A stretch of DNA of 40,444 bases from Planctomycetales bacterium (GTDB lineage Bacteria > Planctomycetota > Planctomycetia > Pirellulales > Thermoguttaceae): NCBI GenBank assembly GCA_007119795.1, contig SKOZ01000016.1:1-40444 (forward strand). Direction: 5' to 3'. This document shows, in pieces, positions 1 through 12,500 of the stretch. The notes under the pieces are model-generated. The model was not told the DNA's origin. It made no database searches and worked only from the letters and a program-made list of their open reading frames with translations. Each line of letters begins with the position of its first letter. Within the stretch, counting starts at the first letter, position 1. The position numbers and the translations under genes were made by a program.

Positions 1-1001
1 ACCATGTCAGCCGTTCCCGCGGCTACAGCATCATCGACGGCGCCCAGTTCGGCTGGTGTGGCGATGACGGCGTCAATATCCACGCGAAGAACTCGCTCGG
101 AGTCCGCGTTTCGGACTCCCATACGCTCATCGCCGAGAACGTCCTCTGGTGGCGGAACATGTACGACGCGGGCGATCCCATCGAGTTCCGCAACGGCGAC
201 CTTTCGCCCGCGGGCTTCACCGGCGTGCTCGCTGAGGTCGAATACGACCACCAGCGCCGGGAGGCCAAGATGCGCTTCGAGGATCCCGTACCGCCGGATC
301 TGCCGCGGGATGCCATCCTCTTCAACCGCCGCTACGATTCCAGCCGATTCATCATTCGCAACAGCCGCTTCTTCAACAATGCCACCCGCGGGATGCTGAT
401 CCACGCCGGCGACGGGCTGGTGGAGAACAACCTCTTCGAGCACAACCGGCACGAGGCCATCCGCATCGAGACCGGCTGGGAATCGCGCTGGGGCGAGGGA
501 TATACGCTCGAGAACCTGGTGCTCCGCGGCAACACGATTCGCTACCCCAACGCCTACGGCCCCAGCGGCGGGGCCGCCGTGCACATGGGAGTCTACCTGC
601 CGTCGGGCATCACCAGCTATCCGGTATTCCGCGAGGTGCTCTTCGAGAAGAACACGGTCATCGGGGCGCCCGGTCCGGCATTCGCGATCTCCTCGTTCGC
701 CGACGTCGTCTTCCGCGCGAATACCGTCGAGGGAATCTCACCATGGGCCAGCCGCGATCCCCATGGAGGCGTGATCCGTGCCAGTCACGGCAGGGGACTC
801 TATGTTGCCGATCCGCATCTTCCTGCCGGCGCGGAGGATGGGAGGCCGCTTCGCGTCCAGTTGGTTCCGAGCACGGTCGAGGGGGTGGTCCTGGGGGATG
901 AAGCGGGCGGCCGAAGCGCCGGAGCCCGGACGGCGCAACGGGGCCGGGCGGAAAGGACCGACTGCATCGAGGGTTGGAGGAAGGAGGGTGATTTCAGGTA
1001 A
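1..1001 (+). CDS. Right-handed parallel beta-helix protein, 5' end missing
   Basis: The frame is open from position 3 and ends at the TAA at 999-1001, so the gene begins before the window and about 332 C-terminal residues are seen. The sequence has the short repeated turns of a right-handed parallel beta-helix: phrases like NSRFFNNATRGMLIHAG, LVENNLFEHNR and LVLRGNTIRYPN recur every 20-25 residues. The stretch WCGDDGVNIHAKN near the start resembles the conserved D-D-V-N-x-H core of beta-helix glycosidases such as the GH110 alpha-1,3-galactosidases, so a secreted polysaccharide-active enzyme is likely; GH110 membership is inference. The last ~50 residues lose the beta-helix pattern and may be a divergent C-terminal domain or the result of decay next to the insertion-sequence remnant, which begins 33 bases downstream. 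The signal peptide is not in view. Confidence 0.75.
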   Translation, partial: HVSRSRGYSIIDGAQFGWCGDDGVNIHAKNSLGVRVSDSHTLIAENVLWWRNMYDAGDPIEFRNGDLSPAGFTGVLAEVEYDHQRREAKMRFEDPVPPDLPRDAILFNRRYDSSRFIIRNSRFFNNATRGMLIHAGDGLVENNLFEHNRHEAIRIETGWESRWGEGYTLENLVLRGNTIRYPNAYGPSGGAAVHMGVYLPSGITSYPVFREVLFEKNTVIGAPGPAFAISSFADVVFRANTVEGISPWASRDPHGGVIRASHGRGLYVADPHLPAGAEDGRPLRVQLVPSTVEGVVLGDEAGGRSAGARTAQRGRAERTDCIEGWRKEGDFR

Positions 1002-1033
1002 TCGTTTCACCAGGGGCGGCAATTCGGTCTCAC

Positions 1034-1694
1034 GGCCTTGATCACGGTTTCGGCCACCGCGGGGCGGAGTGATGTGGTTGTACGCTACCCTGACGATCAC
1101 TGGACGAAGTCCCCCGCGCAGGAGCGTTCCTTTCTCGAACACCTTCTCTCGGCCGCCTACTTATCTCTGGCGGCATCAAAAGCCAAAAGCGTCCAACGCG
1201 GCAAGAGATCGAAGGCGGCGCGGAGCAACGTCGGCAAATGGCGAGGGACGGCCCCCTGGGTGACATGCCAGACGAGGAAGGGAAGTGCCTCGAAAGCATC
1301 GCCTCCGATTGGGCCGCTTTGTTCCAACGCTCGAGTTCTCGCGTCGAGGGCCGCAACGGCCATCTGTCGTTATGGCATCATAGCCAACACCTGCTGAACC
1401 CCTCACGCCTGCGTGCATTGACCGTCTTGGCAAACTACTTCCATCGGCGCCCTCACCGAACCAACGCCGCTCAGCGGTTCTTCCGAGCACCCACGAGTGA
1501 CTTGGTGCAGTGGCTCTTGGAGCGGCTGCCTTTGCTCGTTCGGCCGGCACGATGTTGTGCCGCGTAGGTGCTTCTTCCGGCGTTCCGCCGCCATGCCGCC
1601 CTTGCGCGCGCACCGCCTCATGACGCCTCGAAAAACCCCTTACCTTGCACGCCGCCCAAATGAGGGGTGCGTGGCCGAAGCCGTGATCAAGGCC
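1034..1694 (+). mobile_element. Decayed insertion sequence with intact terminal inverted repeats
   Basis: The left end at 1034-1057 (starts GGCCTTGATCACGG) and the right end at 1671-1694 (ends CCGTGATCAAGGCC) are inverted repeats of each other with one mismatch over 24 bases. Between them lies a C-terminal fragment of a DUF6399-type transposase. The 661-base element is too short for a full transposase of this kind, so it is an internally deleted, non-autonomous remnant. No convincing target-site duplication flanks it. A second copy of the left end, about 84 bases long, lies at 13322-13405 in reverse orientation. Confidence 0.8.
1094..1567 (+). pseudogene. DUF6399-like transposase, C-terminal fragment
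   Basis: The frame following the TGA at 1091 runs open to the stop at 1565-1567. Its C-terminal 80 residues contain SSSRVEGRNGHLSLWHHS followed by LRALTVLANYFHRRP and a RFF motif, the pattern I know from the DUF6399 C-terminal region of planctomycete and cyanobacterial insertion-sequence transposases. The N-terminal DNA-binding part and most of the catalytic core are absent. Residues before about nt 1230 do not look like transposase and may be out of frame. It lies wholly inside the inverted repeats of the element at 1034-1694 and is almost certainly inactive. Confidence 0.7.
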
Positions 1695-1845
1695 CTCCGC
1701 GACGCAAAAAGCCTTGTCTATTTTCGTCATGCGGACCACCCTGTCAGCCGATGCAACTCGTAATGGCGGAAAAGCCGGCACAAACGGGACCGGTCCGCTG
1801 CCAGAATCACAGATGGCCCAAGAAGGGGCATAGAGGGGGGAAGCG

Positions 1846-2913
1846 GTGGGACATAAATGGTTAGTCCTCTTGGGGGCGGTGACCTTGGTTGCGGTTGCGC
1901 GCCCTTCACTGGCCCAGCAATGGGATGATGGACTGCATACCGCTGCAGCGGGCGGTCTCCGTGCATTCGACCCGAACCCGGACTATTCATCGCAGGTTGC
2001 TCATTCTTGCTATATCCCCACATGGCGCGCCCATGGAGAGTTTCTCCTGTTGCGCCCGGGGAGTGACAAGGTGTCGTACGCCGTGCCGATCGATGGAGCC
2101 ATCGCACCACCCGATGGTGTGCCCCCGGTGCAGGTCGGGCGCGAATCGGTGTTGGACCCGGGCTACAACGCCGGTTTCCGCGTCGGTTTCGACCGGGCGC
2201 TGACGGATCGCACGAGCCTGGGGCTCGTGTATTCCCATTTCGAGAGCCGGACCTCGGACCAGGTCACTGTCGAGGCACCGGGTGTGCTCCGCTCGTTGAT
2301 CAACCACCCCGGCACGGTGGCTGCTCCCACCGATTTTCTGGATGCGTCCGGTCGTTACGGGATCGACTTCCGCATGGCCGACATCGAATTCCGCCGCCAC
2401 CTCTCCTGCGGCCCGCAACACCTCGTCAGCGGGCTGGTCGGCGTGCGCTACGCCCATCTCGACCAACGGTTGGCGAGCGAGTTCACCGACGGGATCGCGA
2501 TCGAAACAGTCGACAGCCGGATCAATTTCGACGGCGGCGGCATCCGCTTCGGCTTGGAGGGGGAACGCCATTCGGCTCGCTCCGGTTTCCTGGCCTACGG
2601 CAAGACCGGTGCCAGCTTCCTGGCGGGCGAGTTCTCCAGCAGCTACGTGCAGGCCGATAGCTTCCGCGACGTCGTCGTGGACACGGGATGGCGCGAGGAT
2701 CGCGTCGTGACGATCCTGGACGTGGAACTGGGGGTGGGATGGACCAGTGCGGACGGAGGACTTCGGCTCACGGCGGGGTACATGTTCTCCGGGTGGCTCA
2801 ACACGCTGACCACCGGCGAGCTCATCCAGGCCGTGCAGACCAACGACTCGGTCTCCGTCCACGACACGCTGACCTTCGATGGTCTAGCGGTCCGTGGCGA
2901 GCTCCGTTTCTAA
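1846..2913 (+). CDS. Outer-membrane beta-barrel protein, Lpg1974-like
   Basis: This 355-residue protein starts with GTG at 1846, preceded five bases upstream by a strong GAGGGGGG ribosome-binding site. A Sec signal peptide ending in PSLAQ covers about residues 1-24. The rest alternates short amphipathic beta strands (GYNAGFRVGFDRALTDRTSLGLVYSHF, split here by turns rich in D, G and S) and closes with the aromatic strand GLAVRGELRF, the usual C-terminal signature of an outer-membrane barrel. The phrase WRAHGEFLLLRPG after the signal peptide resembles the start of the Lpg1974-type pore-forming family that is much expanded in planctomycetes. Pore function is inferred from family resemblance. It stands alone, between the decayed insertion sequence and the giant gene. 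Confidence 0.75.
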   Translation: MGHKWLVLLGAVTLVAVARPSLAQQWDDGLHTAAAGGLRAFDPNPDYSSQVAHSCYIPTWRAHGEFLLLRPGSDKVSYAVPIDGAIAPPDGVPPVQVGRESVLDPGYNAGFRVGFDRALTDRTSLGLVYSHFESRTSDQVTVEAPGVLRSLINHPGTVAAPTDFLDASGRYGIDFRMADIEFRRHLSCGPQHLVSGLVGVRYAHLDQRLASEFTDGIAIETVDSRINFDGGGIRFGLEGERHSARSGFLAYGKTGASFLAGEFSSSYVQADSFRDVVVDTGWREDRVVTILDVELGVGWTSADGGLRLTAGYMFSGWLNTLTTGELIQAVQTNDSVSVHDTLTFDGLAVRGELRF

Positions 2914-3572
2914 CGTCATGCCGAGTAGTCTGTGTGAGCTCCTCTTACCGACGAATCCTCTTGCCGCGCCATCCCGTCTTACCCAGAGTACGCGGTGACC
3001 CCGCCAGCGATCATCCGAAAGGCCACGTGAGCGCAAATCTTCTTGGCCAAGCCAGTAGATAGCGGAACAGCAAGAGAAGGGTGAACGGCGTAGCGTGGCA
3101 CTCGGTGGGCTTGAATCCGGCCCGTCGCCGAGCCGGGACTCCGCTCCCCGACTCTCTTCTCCCGCAGGGTGTTGGAGCCACAGCCTCTCGATCCGGCCGC
3201 CCGCCGTTTTCCCCCGTCGAAGGCCGCCTCTTCTTGCCGGGCGATCCGCCCTGGCCTCTCAACACTTCATCGAAGCGCGACATTACTTACGGGCCCTCAC
3301 GGTGGTAGCCTGCCATCGGCCAGGAAATGCTACCGCCCGTTGGCTCCTGCGGGAGATTGGCTACCGACGGCGGCGCCGACGACCCCCCACGGAGGGAGTA
3401 TGATTGTCGTTGCAATTCGTGCATTCTGTGCATCTTGACAATTCCCTGCCTTGAGCCGATAAAGTAGGTCGTTTCCACTCCGTCGCGGTATGTGACTGAG
3501 GCGGTATCGAGCCCTTGCTCGCAGCCTGCCCGGAGCCGGCTCCACTTGGACTCCAATGACGAGGGCGAAACG
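2914..3572. other. 659-base non-coding stretch before the giant gene
   Basis: No frame here has convincing coding character; the short open frames have no recognisable motifs. A 12-codon frame at 3400-3438 (MIVVAIRAFCAS) follows a good GGAGGGAGT ribosome-binding site but is too short to call. The 3' part holds a candidate promoter at 3435-3463, so the stretch is probably the upstream regulatory region of the giant gene. Confidence 0.5.
3435..3463 (+). promoter_or_regulatory. Candidate sigma-70-type promoter of the giant gene
   Basis: A perfect -35 box TTGACA at 3435-3440 is followed after exactly 17 bases by GATAAA at 3458-3463, which matches the TATAAT -10 consensus at four of six positions. 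It would start transcription near 3470 and give a leader of about 100 bases before the ATG at 3573. This is sequence match only. Confidence 0.45.
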
Positions 3573-6500
3573 ATGAGGTCTCTTCGCCGACTGCCTCAAC
3601 ATGGGCGGAACCGTTCCACCGCGGGGAGGAGGGAAAGCCTCAGGGGTCGTCTCCTTCGGGCCGAGCCGCTCGAGGACCGCTCCATGCTGGCGATCGTCAT
3701 ACCGGTGAATCCGTTGGTCGGTCCGGCGATGAACGTCGCCGAGCAGGCCCTCAACGCAATCGCCCCGGAGATTCGCCAAAGCTTTCCCTCCGCCTTCGAT
3801 CAGCTCTTCGACGCGGCCACGGCGTCGGTGGCCTACCAGGCCTTCCCGGGGGAAACCAACCAGGTCAAGGTGTACGGCTCGCTGGCCAACCTGCTGCTGA
3901 TGTTCGACGAGTCGACGGAGAACACGCTGTTTCGCGTACCGCCGGCCTTCCACCGGGACCTGTTGGATTTCAATGTCAACGTCGCCGGGTCCGTCGACGG
4001 GGGGTTCTCGCTGGGGGTCGAGCTCACCGGCGGCATCGAGATCACTTTCGAGGACCTGCCCTCCTCGCTGGTCAAGAACCTCTACGATATCGCCGACGCG
4101 CGGGCCATCGTGCCCAATGGGGCGGCGATGGTCGACCTGATTCCCGGCCTGGGCGGCGTGGTCGACACGTTCGCCAACTTTCTCGACTTCGAGCTGCCCG
4201 ACCTGCAGTTGCCTTCCATCGAGCTGCCCGAGCTGAGGATCCCGCAGCTCGACTTTCCCGGTCTGACGATTCCCGGCTTCTCGATCCTCGGCAAGGATTT
4301 CGGCCCCTGGACGATATGGGACGAGTTCACGCTCTTGGGCGAGACCACCGTCTTCCCCGGGTTCACGCTGGAGTTCCCCTCGGTCAGCGACCTGGGCATC
4401 CCTCGGTCGATCCGCGACATGGTGGGCCTGCTCCCCGCCGAGATCGGCGATTTCGTCACCAGCATCGACGCCGCGGTGAACTTCTTCCGCGACAGCATTA
4501 CGACGAGCTCGGTCTACATCTCGACACTCGACGGGCACGACACGATCGATTTCAGCGAACTCACGGGGATTCCCGTGGTGGTTTACGCGGGGGGCGACGA
4601 CGATACGATCATCCCCGGCGGCAGCCGCCCCCTGCTCGATACCCTCGGCTTCCCCTTCTTCGGCGACCGCAGCATGGTCGAGCACCGCCTCTACGGCGAG
4701 GCGGGACGCGATACCTTCTTGATCAACACCCGCTACGACTCGCTCCTGTACATTGACGGCGGCCCGGGCAACGACCGCATCGTCGTCGAGGGGACCGAGG
4801 GGAACGACATCTTCCGTCTGGTGGCCGGACCGAACGGCACTTTGGAAAAGATCGTCCTCGAGGCGCCCAATCCCAGCCCCGTAGCGACCAACGAAAGGGT
4901 CCTCGTGACCGTTCCTCAGGGCACCATCGGCGGGACCTTCACGCTCACCTTCGACAACGGCACCGACGCCCCCGCCACCACCGCGCCGATCGGCTTTGAC
5001 GTCCCCGCCGCGGAACTCCAGGACCACCTGGCGGCGCTCGCTACCGTCGGGCCGGGCAACGTGCTCGTCGGCGGCCCCGCCGGGGGCCCCTGGGAGGTCG
5101 AGTTCGTCGGCGCCCTGGCCGCCCGCGACCTGCGGGTGTTGACCGCCGACGGCACCGATCTGTTGCGAACTCCGCAGCAGCTCTTCGTCGACGTGACGAC
5201 CGACGCAGACTCGACCTCCGGCACCAACCAGCAACAGACCGTCCGCCTGCCGGCGGGCACCACCGGGGGCACCTTCCGGCTTTCCTTCGCGGGAGAGTCC
5301 ACCGGCGACCTCGCCCACAACGCCTCCCGCTTCACGGTGCAGTCGGCCCTGGAAGGGCTGGGCACCATCGGGGAGGGAAACATCCGTGTCAGCGGGCCCG
5401 CGGGCGGACCCTGGATCGCCGAGTTTTCCGGCGACCTGGGGCTGACCGACCAGCCGCTGCTTGCGGCCGACGGCTCCGGGCTGACCGGCGGCATCGCCAT
5501 GGAAGTCGCCGAGACGGTGGCAGCGGTGGCGAGCACCAACGAGGTACAGCGACTGGAGCTCCCCGCAGGCGTTTCCGGTGGCACGTTCCGCCTGTCCTTC
5601 GACGGCCAAACCACGGTGCCGATCGACCACGACGCCAGCGTGAGCGACGTCGCCAACGCGCTGTGGAGCCTGGGCTCGATCGGCGGCGTGCAGAACCTCG
5701 ACGTGCGGGGGTCCGCCGGGGGGCCCTGGGAGTTCGAGTTCACCGGCGCCTTGCGGGGGACGGACCAGCCGCCGATCGCGGCCGACCTCTCCCAGCTCAG
5801 CGGAGCCCTCCCTCTCCAGGTCGAGGAGACCGTGCCGGGCAGCGGCACCAACGAAGTGCAGACGATCACCCGTCCCGGCGGCGTCACCGGCGGGAGCTTC
5901 AGGCTCACCTTCGACAATGGCACCATCGCCCGCACCACCGCCCCGCTGCCCCACGACGCCACGGCCGGCGAGGTCCAGGCGGCTCTCGAGGCACTCACCT
6001 CCGTGGGGGGCTTTCCCAACGTGCAGGTCAGCGGCGCGCCGGGCGGTCCCTGGACGGTCGAGTTCACCGGCGATCTGGCAGCGCAAAACGTGCTCCCGAT
6101 TGCAGCCGACTTCACCGGCCTAGTCGGGCCCGCGCTGGAACCGGGCGTATTGCGGCTCGTCGCCGGCTCGGCGGTGGAGAACGAGGCGCAGTCGATCGTA
6201 CCCCATCCCGAAGCCGGCGGCGGCAGCTTCACGCTCACCTTTGCCGGGGCGACCACCGGCGCCATCCCCTTCCACGCCACCGCCGCCGAATTGCAGGCGG
6301 CCCTCGAGGCGCTGCCGACCATCGGCATGGGTAACGTGCTCGTCACGGGCGGAAGCGGTGCCGCGTGGGCGGTCGAGTTCATCGCGGCGCTGGGCAACAG
6401 CCCCCAGCCTCTCCTGGTGGCCGACGGGGCGGGTGTGACGTTCTCGCCCACTCAACCCGCCGACGAGACGGTGCCGGGTGTGGCCGGCGCCAACGAGGTG

Positions 6501-9500
6501 CAGACCCTGACCATGCCCCCCACTGCCAACGGTGGCAGCTTCACGCTCTCCTTCCAGGGCCGCACCACCGTCGCCATCCCCTACGACGCCACGGCGGAGC
6601 AGGTGCAGACTGCCTTGCAGGACCTCTCTACGATCGGCGGCCCAGAGCAGGTGCACGTATCCGGGCCGAATGGCGGCCCCTGGACCGTCGAGTTCACCGG
6701 GCTGCTCGCCGGCGCGAACCAGCCGCTGCTTACCGCCGATACCTCGCAGGTTTCGGGCGGCTTCGCCGACATCACCGCCACCACGATTCAAACCGCGGAT
6801 GCAGGCGTCGACGAAGAGCAGACCCTGCAGCTCTCCTCCGCCCCGGCCGACGGCACCTTCACCCTCACCTTCCGCCGCGGCGCCGTGATCCGCACCACGG
6901 ACCCGATCCCCTTCGACGCAACCGCCGCCCAGGTAACCGCGGCGCTCGAGGCGCTCTCGAACGTCGGGCCGGGGAACGTGGCGGTGGATAAGGTGGACGC
7001 CGTCACCTGGAGGGTCACCTTCACCGGCGACCTGCGGGCCACGGGGCAGTTCGCCCTGCAGCCCGATACCGCGCAGCTCGCCCGCGGCATCGATCCGACG
7101 GTGCAGGAGACGCGGCCCGCTGGACGCGTCAACCAGGTGCAGACGGTAACCCTCCCCGGCGTGCCGCTCGCGGGCAGCTTCACCCTGGCGTTCGACGACG
7201 ACACCGAGGTCCGCACCACGGTGCCGATCCCCTACGACGCCACCGCCGACCTGGTGCAGTCGGCCCTCGAGGCGCTGGCGAACCTGGGCGCGGGGGGCGT
7301 GAGCGTCACCGGACCCGCCGGCGGCCCGTGGGACGTGGAATTCATCGGCCCATTTGCGGAAACGGACCAGGCGCCGCTGATCGGCGACGTGGCCGACCTG
7401 ATCGTCGTCGGCAGCGACCCCGAGGTCGACCAGATTGTCGTCGGCAGCGACGGCGAGAACCTCGTCATCCGCACCACCCATTTCAGCGGGATCGTCAACG
7501 TCGAGCAGCTCCAGATCGAGGGGCTCGGCGGCGACGACGTGCTGATCATCGACAACCGCCAGGGGCCAATCCACTTCCCGCTGGGGATCAACTTCAACGG
7601 CGGCGACGGTACCGACCGGTTGGTGCTCCTCGGTGGCGAAGCCGTCGCCGAGTCGACCCACTACTTCACCGGTCCCGGCGAGGCCACCGGCAGCGTGATC
7701 ACCCGCTTCGGCGACGCGCCCGAGCAGGTGCAGATCGTCAACTTCGAGCAGCTCGATCCGACACTCGATTACGTCGTCGACCTGGTTCCCAGCCGCGCGC
7801 TGACCGTCGTGGGCACCGCCGCCGCCACGGCGATCACGATCGGGCCGGAGAGCTACATGGGGACGCCCGTGACCTCCCTTTCCGTCGACGACTACGCCAG
7901 CCTCCTCTTCGCCAACAAGGAGACGTTGACGGTCCGCGCCGGCGGAGGCGACGACGCCATCACAGTCGACCTTGGCGGCGTCCTCCCCGAGTTGACCCAG
8001 GTGACGATCGACGGTGAGGGCTTCACCGGGGGGAACTCGCTGCTGCTGCTGGGCACCGCCGGCGACGACCACTTCACCGTCCGTCCCACCGGCCGGGACA
8101 CCGGCTTCGTCGAGATCGGCGGCGTAGTGACGCTGGATATCGAGCTGGTGAGCGTCCAATCCTTGCGGATCGACGGGCGCGGGGAGGACGTCGGCGACTC
8201 GCTCCACGTGATCGTCAACGACGCCGTGGTCATGCCCGGCATCCACCCCGGCGAGGGCGAGGTCACCGGGCGCGACCTCCGCGGCCGCCGCCTGCTGCCC
8301 GTCTCCTACGTCGACATCGAGGCGGCGGCCCAGGTCACCGGCAACATCATGGAGATCACCGGCACCCATGGCAACGACGTGTTCCTCGTCGAGGACGGTC
8401 TGGTGCGGGTGATCGACCTGCTCAACGGCGAGCGGGTGTTCGACGTCTCCGGCGTCAATGGCCTGATCCTCGATCTTCTCGGCGGCAACGATACGGTGGC
8501 GGTCCGTCCGGGCGACTACTTTCCCTTGGGGCTGTGGATCCACGGCGGCGGCAGCGACTCGGTGGTCGTCGCCGCCGACACCGAGCCGGTTCGGCTCGAC
8601 GTCGGGACCGGGCTGCTGGGAGGGTTCTTCGTCGGCGAGATCCTCCTCGACGGTGTCGAGAACCTTACGGTCAACGGCAGTGACGGCGCGGTCGATCGCT
8701 TCGAAGTCCGCGGCTACGGTCAGCCGACCGGGCTCCGCCGCGTCACCCTCGACGGAGGCGATGCCGACGGCGACGACGGCGACATCCTCGACGTGCTGCT
8801 GACGGCCGGGCCCGACCTGGTCCGCTTCACCCCTACCGGCCCCGCCTCGGCCAGGCTGACCCATGGCCAGAGCGACCTGCAGATCCGCGTCGAGGGGTTC
8901 AACAGCGACCCCGGCGCGATCCGCATCGACGGCGGTGGCAGCATCAACGGACTGGTCTACGAGGGGTCGATCGGCTCCGACCTGTTCACCGTCGCGCCGG
9001 CGGCGCCCGGCGAAGCGCGAATCGGCCTGGCGGCTGCCGGCCAGCCGTGGGTCCCGGTCGACGCGGCCAACTTCACCGAAGTGCGGCTCGAAGGGGGGGG
9101 CGGCATCGACCACTTCGAAATCGCACCGCTGGCCGACACGGTGGTCACCGCCGACGGCGGACCGCCCGCGGTGAGCGAATCGCTCCACGTCGTCGATCCG
9201 ATCGGCGGCTCGCCGATCGTGCTCCGCCAGAGCCTGGTGCCCGGCGCCGGCTCGGTGACTGTCGGCGCGCTGGCGCCGGTCTTCTACGAGAATGTCGAGG
9301 TCTTCGACGAGCGGCTGCGGGTCGATCCGCAACTCCTGGTACTCAAGCCCGATCCCTACGAGCCCAACGACACGCTGGCCACGGCCACCTACGTAGGTGC
9401 GGGCCAGACGCTGAACGTCGATCCCACGATCGATCCGGCCGGCGACGTCGACTATTACCGCTTCGTCGCCGCCGAGACCGGCACGCTGGACTTCCAGGTC

Positions 9501-12500
9501 TACTTCCAGCACGTCCACGGCAACCTCGACGTCGAAGTGCTCGACGCCGCCGGCAACGTGATCGGCGAGAGCCGCTCCTTCACCGACAACGAGCGGGTGA
9601 CCATCGGCGCCGTGGCCGACCAGACCTACTACCTCCGCGTTTTCGGGGCCACCGGCACGGAGGTCAACGTCTACCAGTTCTCCGTCGTCAATGCGCCGGC
9701 CCCGGTGCCTTTCCAGGTCGATCTGAGGGCCGCCTCCGACAGCGGCCGCAGCGACGCGGACAATGTCACCGGCGAAACGTCGCCGACCTTCGACATCTTC
9801 GTCGACGACGAGCGGATCCGCGCACTGACCAACCTCGAACTGATCCCGGACGAGAGCGACGACCAGCTCCGCGACGGCGACTTCGGCGTGGAGTTCTACA
9901 ACAACGGCGTCTTCCTGGGGCTGGCGGCCTATGCAGGACCCGAAGATGCGCTGGACGCCCACCGCTGGCGCTTCACCGCCGAGCCGGGCCAGCTCCTCGA
10001 AGGGCACGACAACTTCATCACGGCGGCCCTCTGGATCCGCGACCGGGCCACGCCCGCGGTTGTAGGACGGGGGGGCTTCTCGCCGCCGTTGCAGGTCACG
10101 CTCGATACCACCCCGCCGCCGGTGCGCATTCTCGGCATCGACCCGGCCACCGGCGACAGCGGCGTTCCCGGCCTTGCCGAGACCTTCGTCGACCGCGTCA
10201 CCAACAACACGGCCACCGCCTTCGTGGGCGGCGCCGAGGCCGACGCCGTGGTGCGGCTGTATGTCGATGCGGTGGCCGACGGGGCCATCGGGAATCCGGA
10301 CGAATATGGCCTGACCGTAGCCCTGCCCTTCGACGGCAACGCCGCCTTCCCCGACGGCGCCTGGCAGGCGGCCTTCCCCCGCGACCTCAACGACCCCGAC
10401 TTCTTTCCGTACGACGGTCTACGGGAGATCCTCGTGACGGCCGAAGACCCCGCAGGCAACGTCTCCGAGCCGGTCGCCTTCGAGATCTTCCTCGACACGC
10501 AGGGGCCCCGCGTCACCGCCGTCGCGGTCACCAACTCCGACTATGACCTCTTCGGCAAGAAGGGGACGGACGGGCGTCTCCGCCCCACGCCGCTAGTCCA
10601 CAGCCTCTCGATCGACGTGCTCGACTACCCGCCGCGGGCACCCGGCTTCCTCTACGACGCGCTGCCCGACGGTGGCCCGACGCTCAACCCCGGCAACTAC
10701 CAGCTCCGCGGCGATGCCACGGGCCTGGTGCCCATCAAGAGCGTCGGCTACGAGGGGGATCCGGTCCTCTCCGGCCAGCCGGCCACCGGCACCATCGTGC
10801 TGGAGTTCTTCGAGCCGTTGCCCGACGACCGCTTTACGCTCACCGTTTCCGACGTTCTCGTCGATCCGGCTGGCAACCGGCTCGATGGCGAGACGAACGC
10901 CGCCGAGCCGCAGGAGACGCCGCACCTGCCCAGCGGCGACGGCGTGCCCGGGGGCGATTTCGTGGCCCGCTTTACGGTCGACAGCCGCCCCGAGCTGGCC
11001 GTATGGGCGGCGGGGAGCGTTTACGTGGACACCAACGGTAACCGCCTTTTCGACCCGGCCAATCCCGATGCCACGAACCGCGACCTCGTCTACACCCTCG
11101 GGTACACCACCGATTTCCTCTTCGCCGGCAATTTCGCCCTGCCCGGCGAGACCGCCGACGGCTTCGATAAGCTGGCCGCCTACGGGACGGCGGGCAGCCA
11201 GTTCCGCTGGCTGATCGACACCACGAACGACGGCGTGCCCAACCTCGTCGTCGACGATCCGGCGCGCGTCACCGGACAGCCGGTGGCGGGCGACTTCGAC
11301 GGCAACGAAGCCACGGGCGACCAGGTAGGCCTCTTCACCGGCACCACCTGGCACCTCGACACCACGGGCGACTACCGGGTCAACTTCACCCTGCCCAGCG
11401 AGCTGCGGGGGTACCCGATCGTGGGCGACTTCGACGGCGACGGCCACGTCGACCTGGCCACTTGGAAGGACGGCGTCTTCTATTTCGACCTCACCAACGG
11501 CACGCCGCAAGGATGGAACGGCAAGGTCGACGCCACGATCGAGTTCGGCTTCATCGGCGCCCGCGTGCGGCCGGTGGCTGCCGACATGGACCAGGACGGC
11601 ATCGACGACGTGGGGCTCTGGGTGCCCGACCGCGCGGGCATGCCCGACACGACCGGCGAGTGGTACTTCCTCATCTCCGACGATCACCAGCGTTACGACG
11701 ACGAGGGGAACCCGCTGCCCCAGAAGCGCCGGCCGGGTACGGTGGTCACGCTCGACCACGCCTTCTCGCCGGCTCCGCTCGGGCAGGATCTCTTCGCTCG
11801 CTTCGGCAGCGAGTTCGCCGTCCCCCTGGTGGGTAACTTCGATCCACCGGTCCTCGGCGGACCGGGGCAGCCAAGCAATCCGGACGAGCCCGAAGGTGGG
11901 AAGAAGTCTGTCGAGTCGGCCGTGACCATCCACCTTACGATCCGACCGACCAGCTCGATTCCTGCGGGTTCTTCTGGTGCGGTCGCCATGCTACCGCAGA
12001 GCCCGGCATGGATCGACGGGTGGACCACCTTCAACGCCGAAATCTGGGTGAAGTGGGATGACGATGGTGCGGATGGAATCGTCAACGCGGCGACGGCGAC
12101 GCTGAACTACAACCCCGAGTATTTCAATCCCACCGAGGTCACCTTCGGAGCCGAGTTCACCGATGGCGCGTATTCGTTTGATCACCAGGCAGGGCGCGTC
12201 GTGGGGATCGGCGGTTTGGCAGGCGGGGATCATGTTGGCAAGAACGAGTATGCCCTCCTGGCCCGCGTGGCCTTCGAGCCGAGGGACGATCAACTTGCTC
12301 CCCTGGTCTTGGCCCCGGACCACATCTTCGCCGGGCCGTACGACCTGGGGCTGTCCCTCGAGGCGGTGGAGGTGACGCTGGGTCACGGTCCTGGCAGTCC
12401 GGTGATCGCCCCGCCCCCGGAGACGGAACTGTGGGCGATGATCTACCACCATTTCAGCGCGGAGCCGCGGATCGGCGTGCCCGAGCTGCTCGCCGTGGTG

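Noticed and set aside
3400..3438. 12-codon frame MIVVAIRAFCAS after a strong ribosome-binding site
   Set aside because: It could be a leader peptide, but it is too short, has no attenuator structure after it, and overlaps the start of the candidate promoter at 3435.
3330..6086. 918-codon open frame on the minus strand under the giant gene
   Set aside because: It is an antisense shadow of a GC-rich, repeat-containing coding region; its translation is Arg/Gly/Val-rich without domains, and the plus-strand frame has clear motifs.
6120..10007. 1,295-codon open frame on the minus strand under the giant gene
   Set aside because: It has the same shadow effect: the frame mirrors the codon pattern of the plus-strand repeats and has no start signals or recognisable domain.
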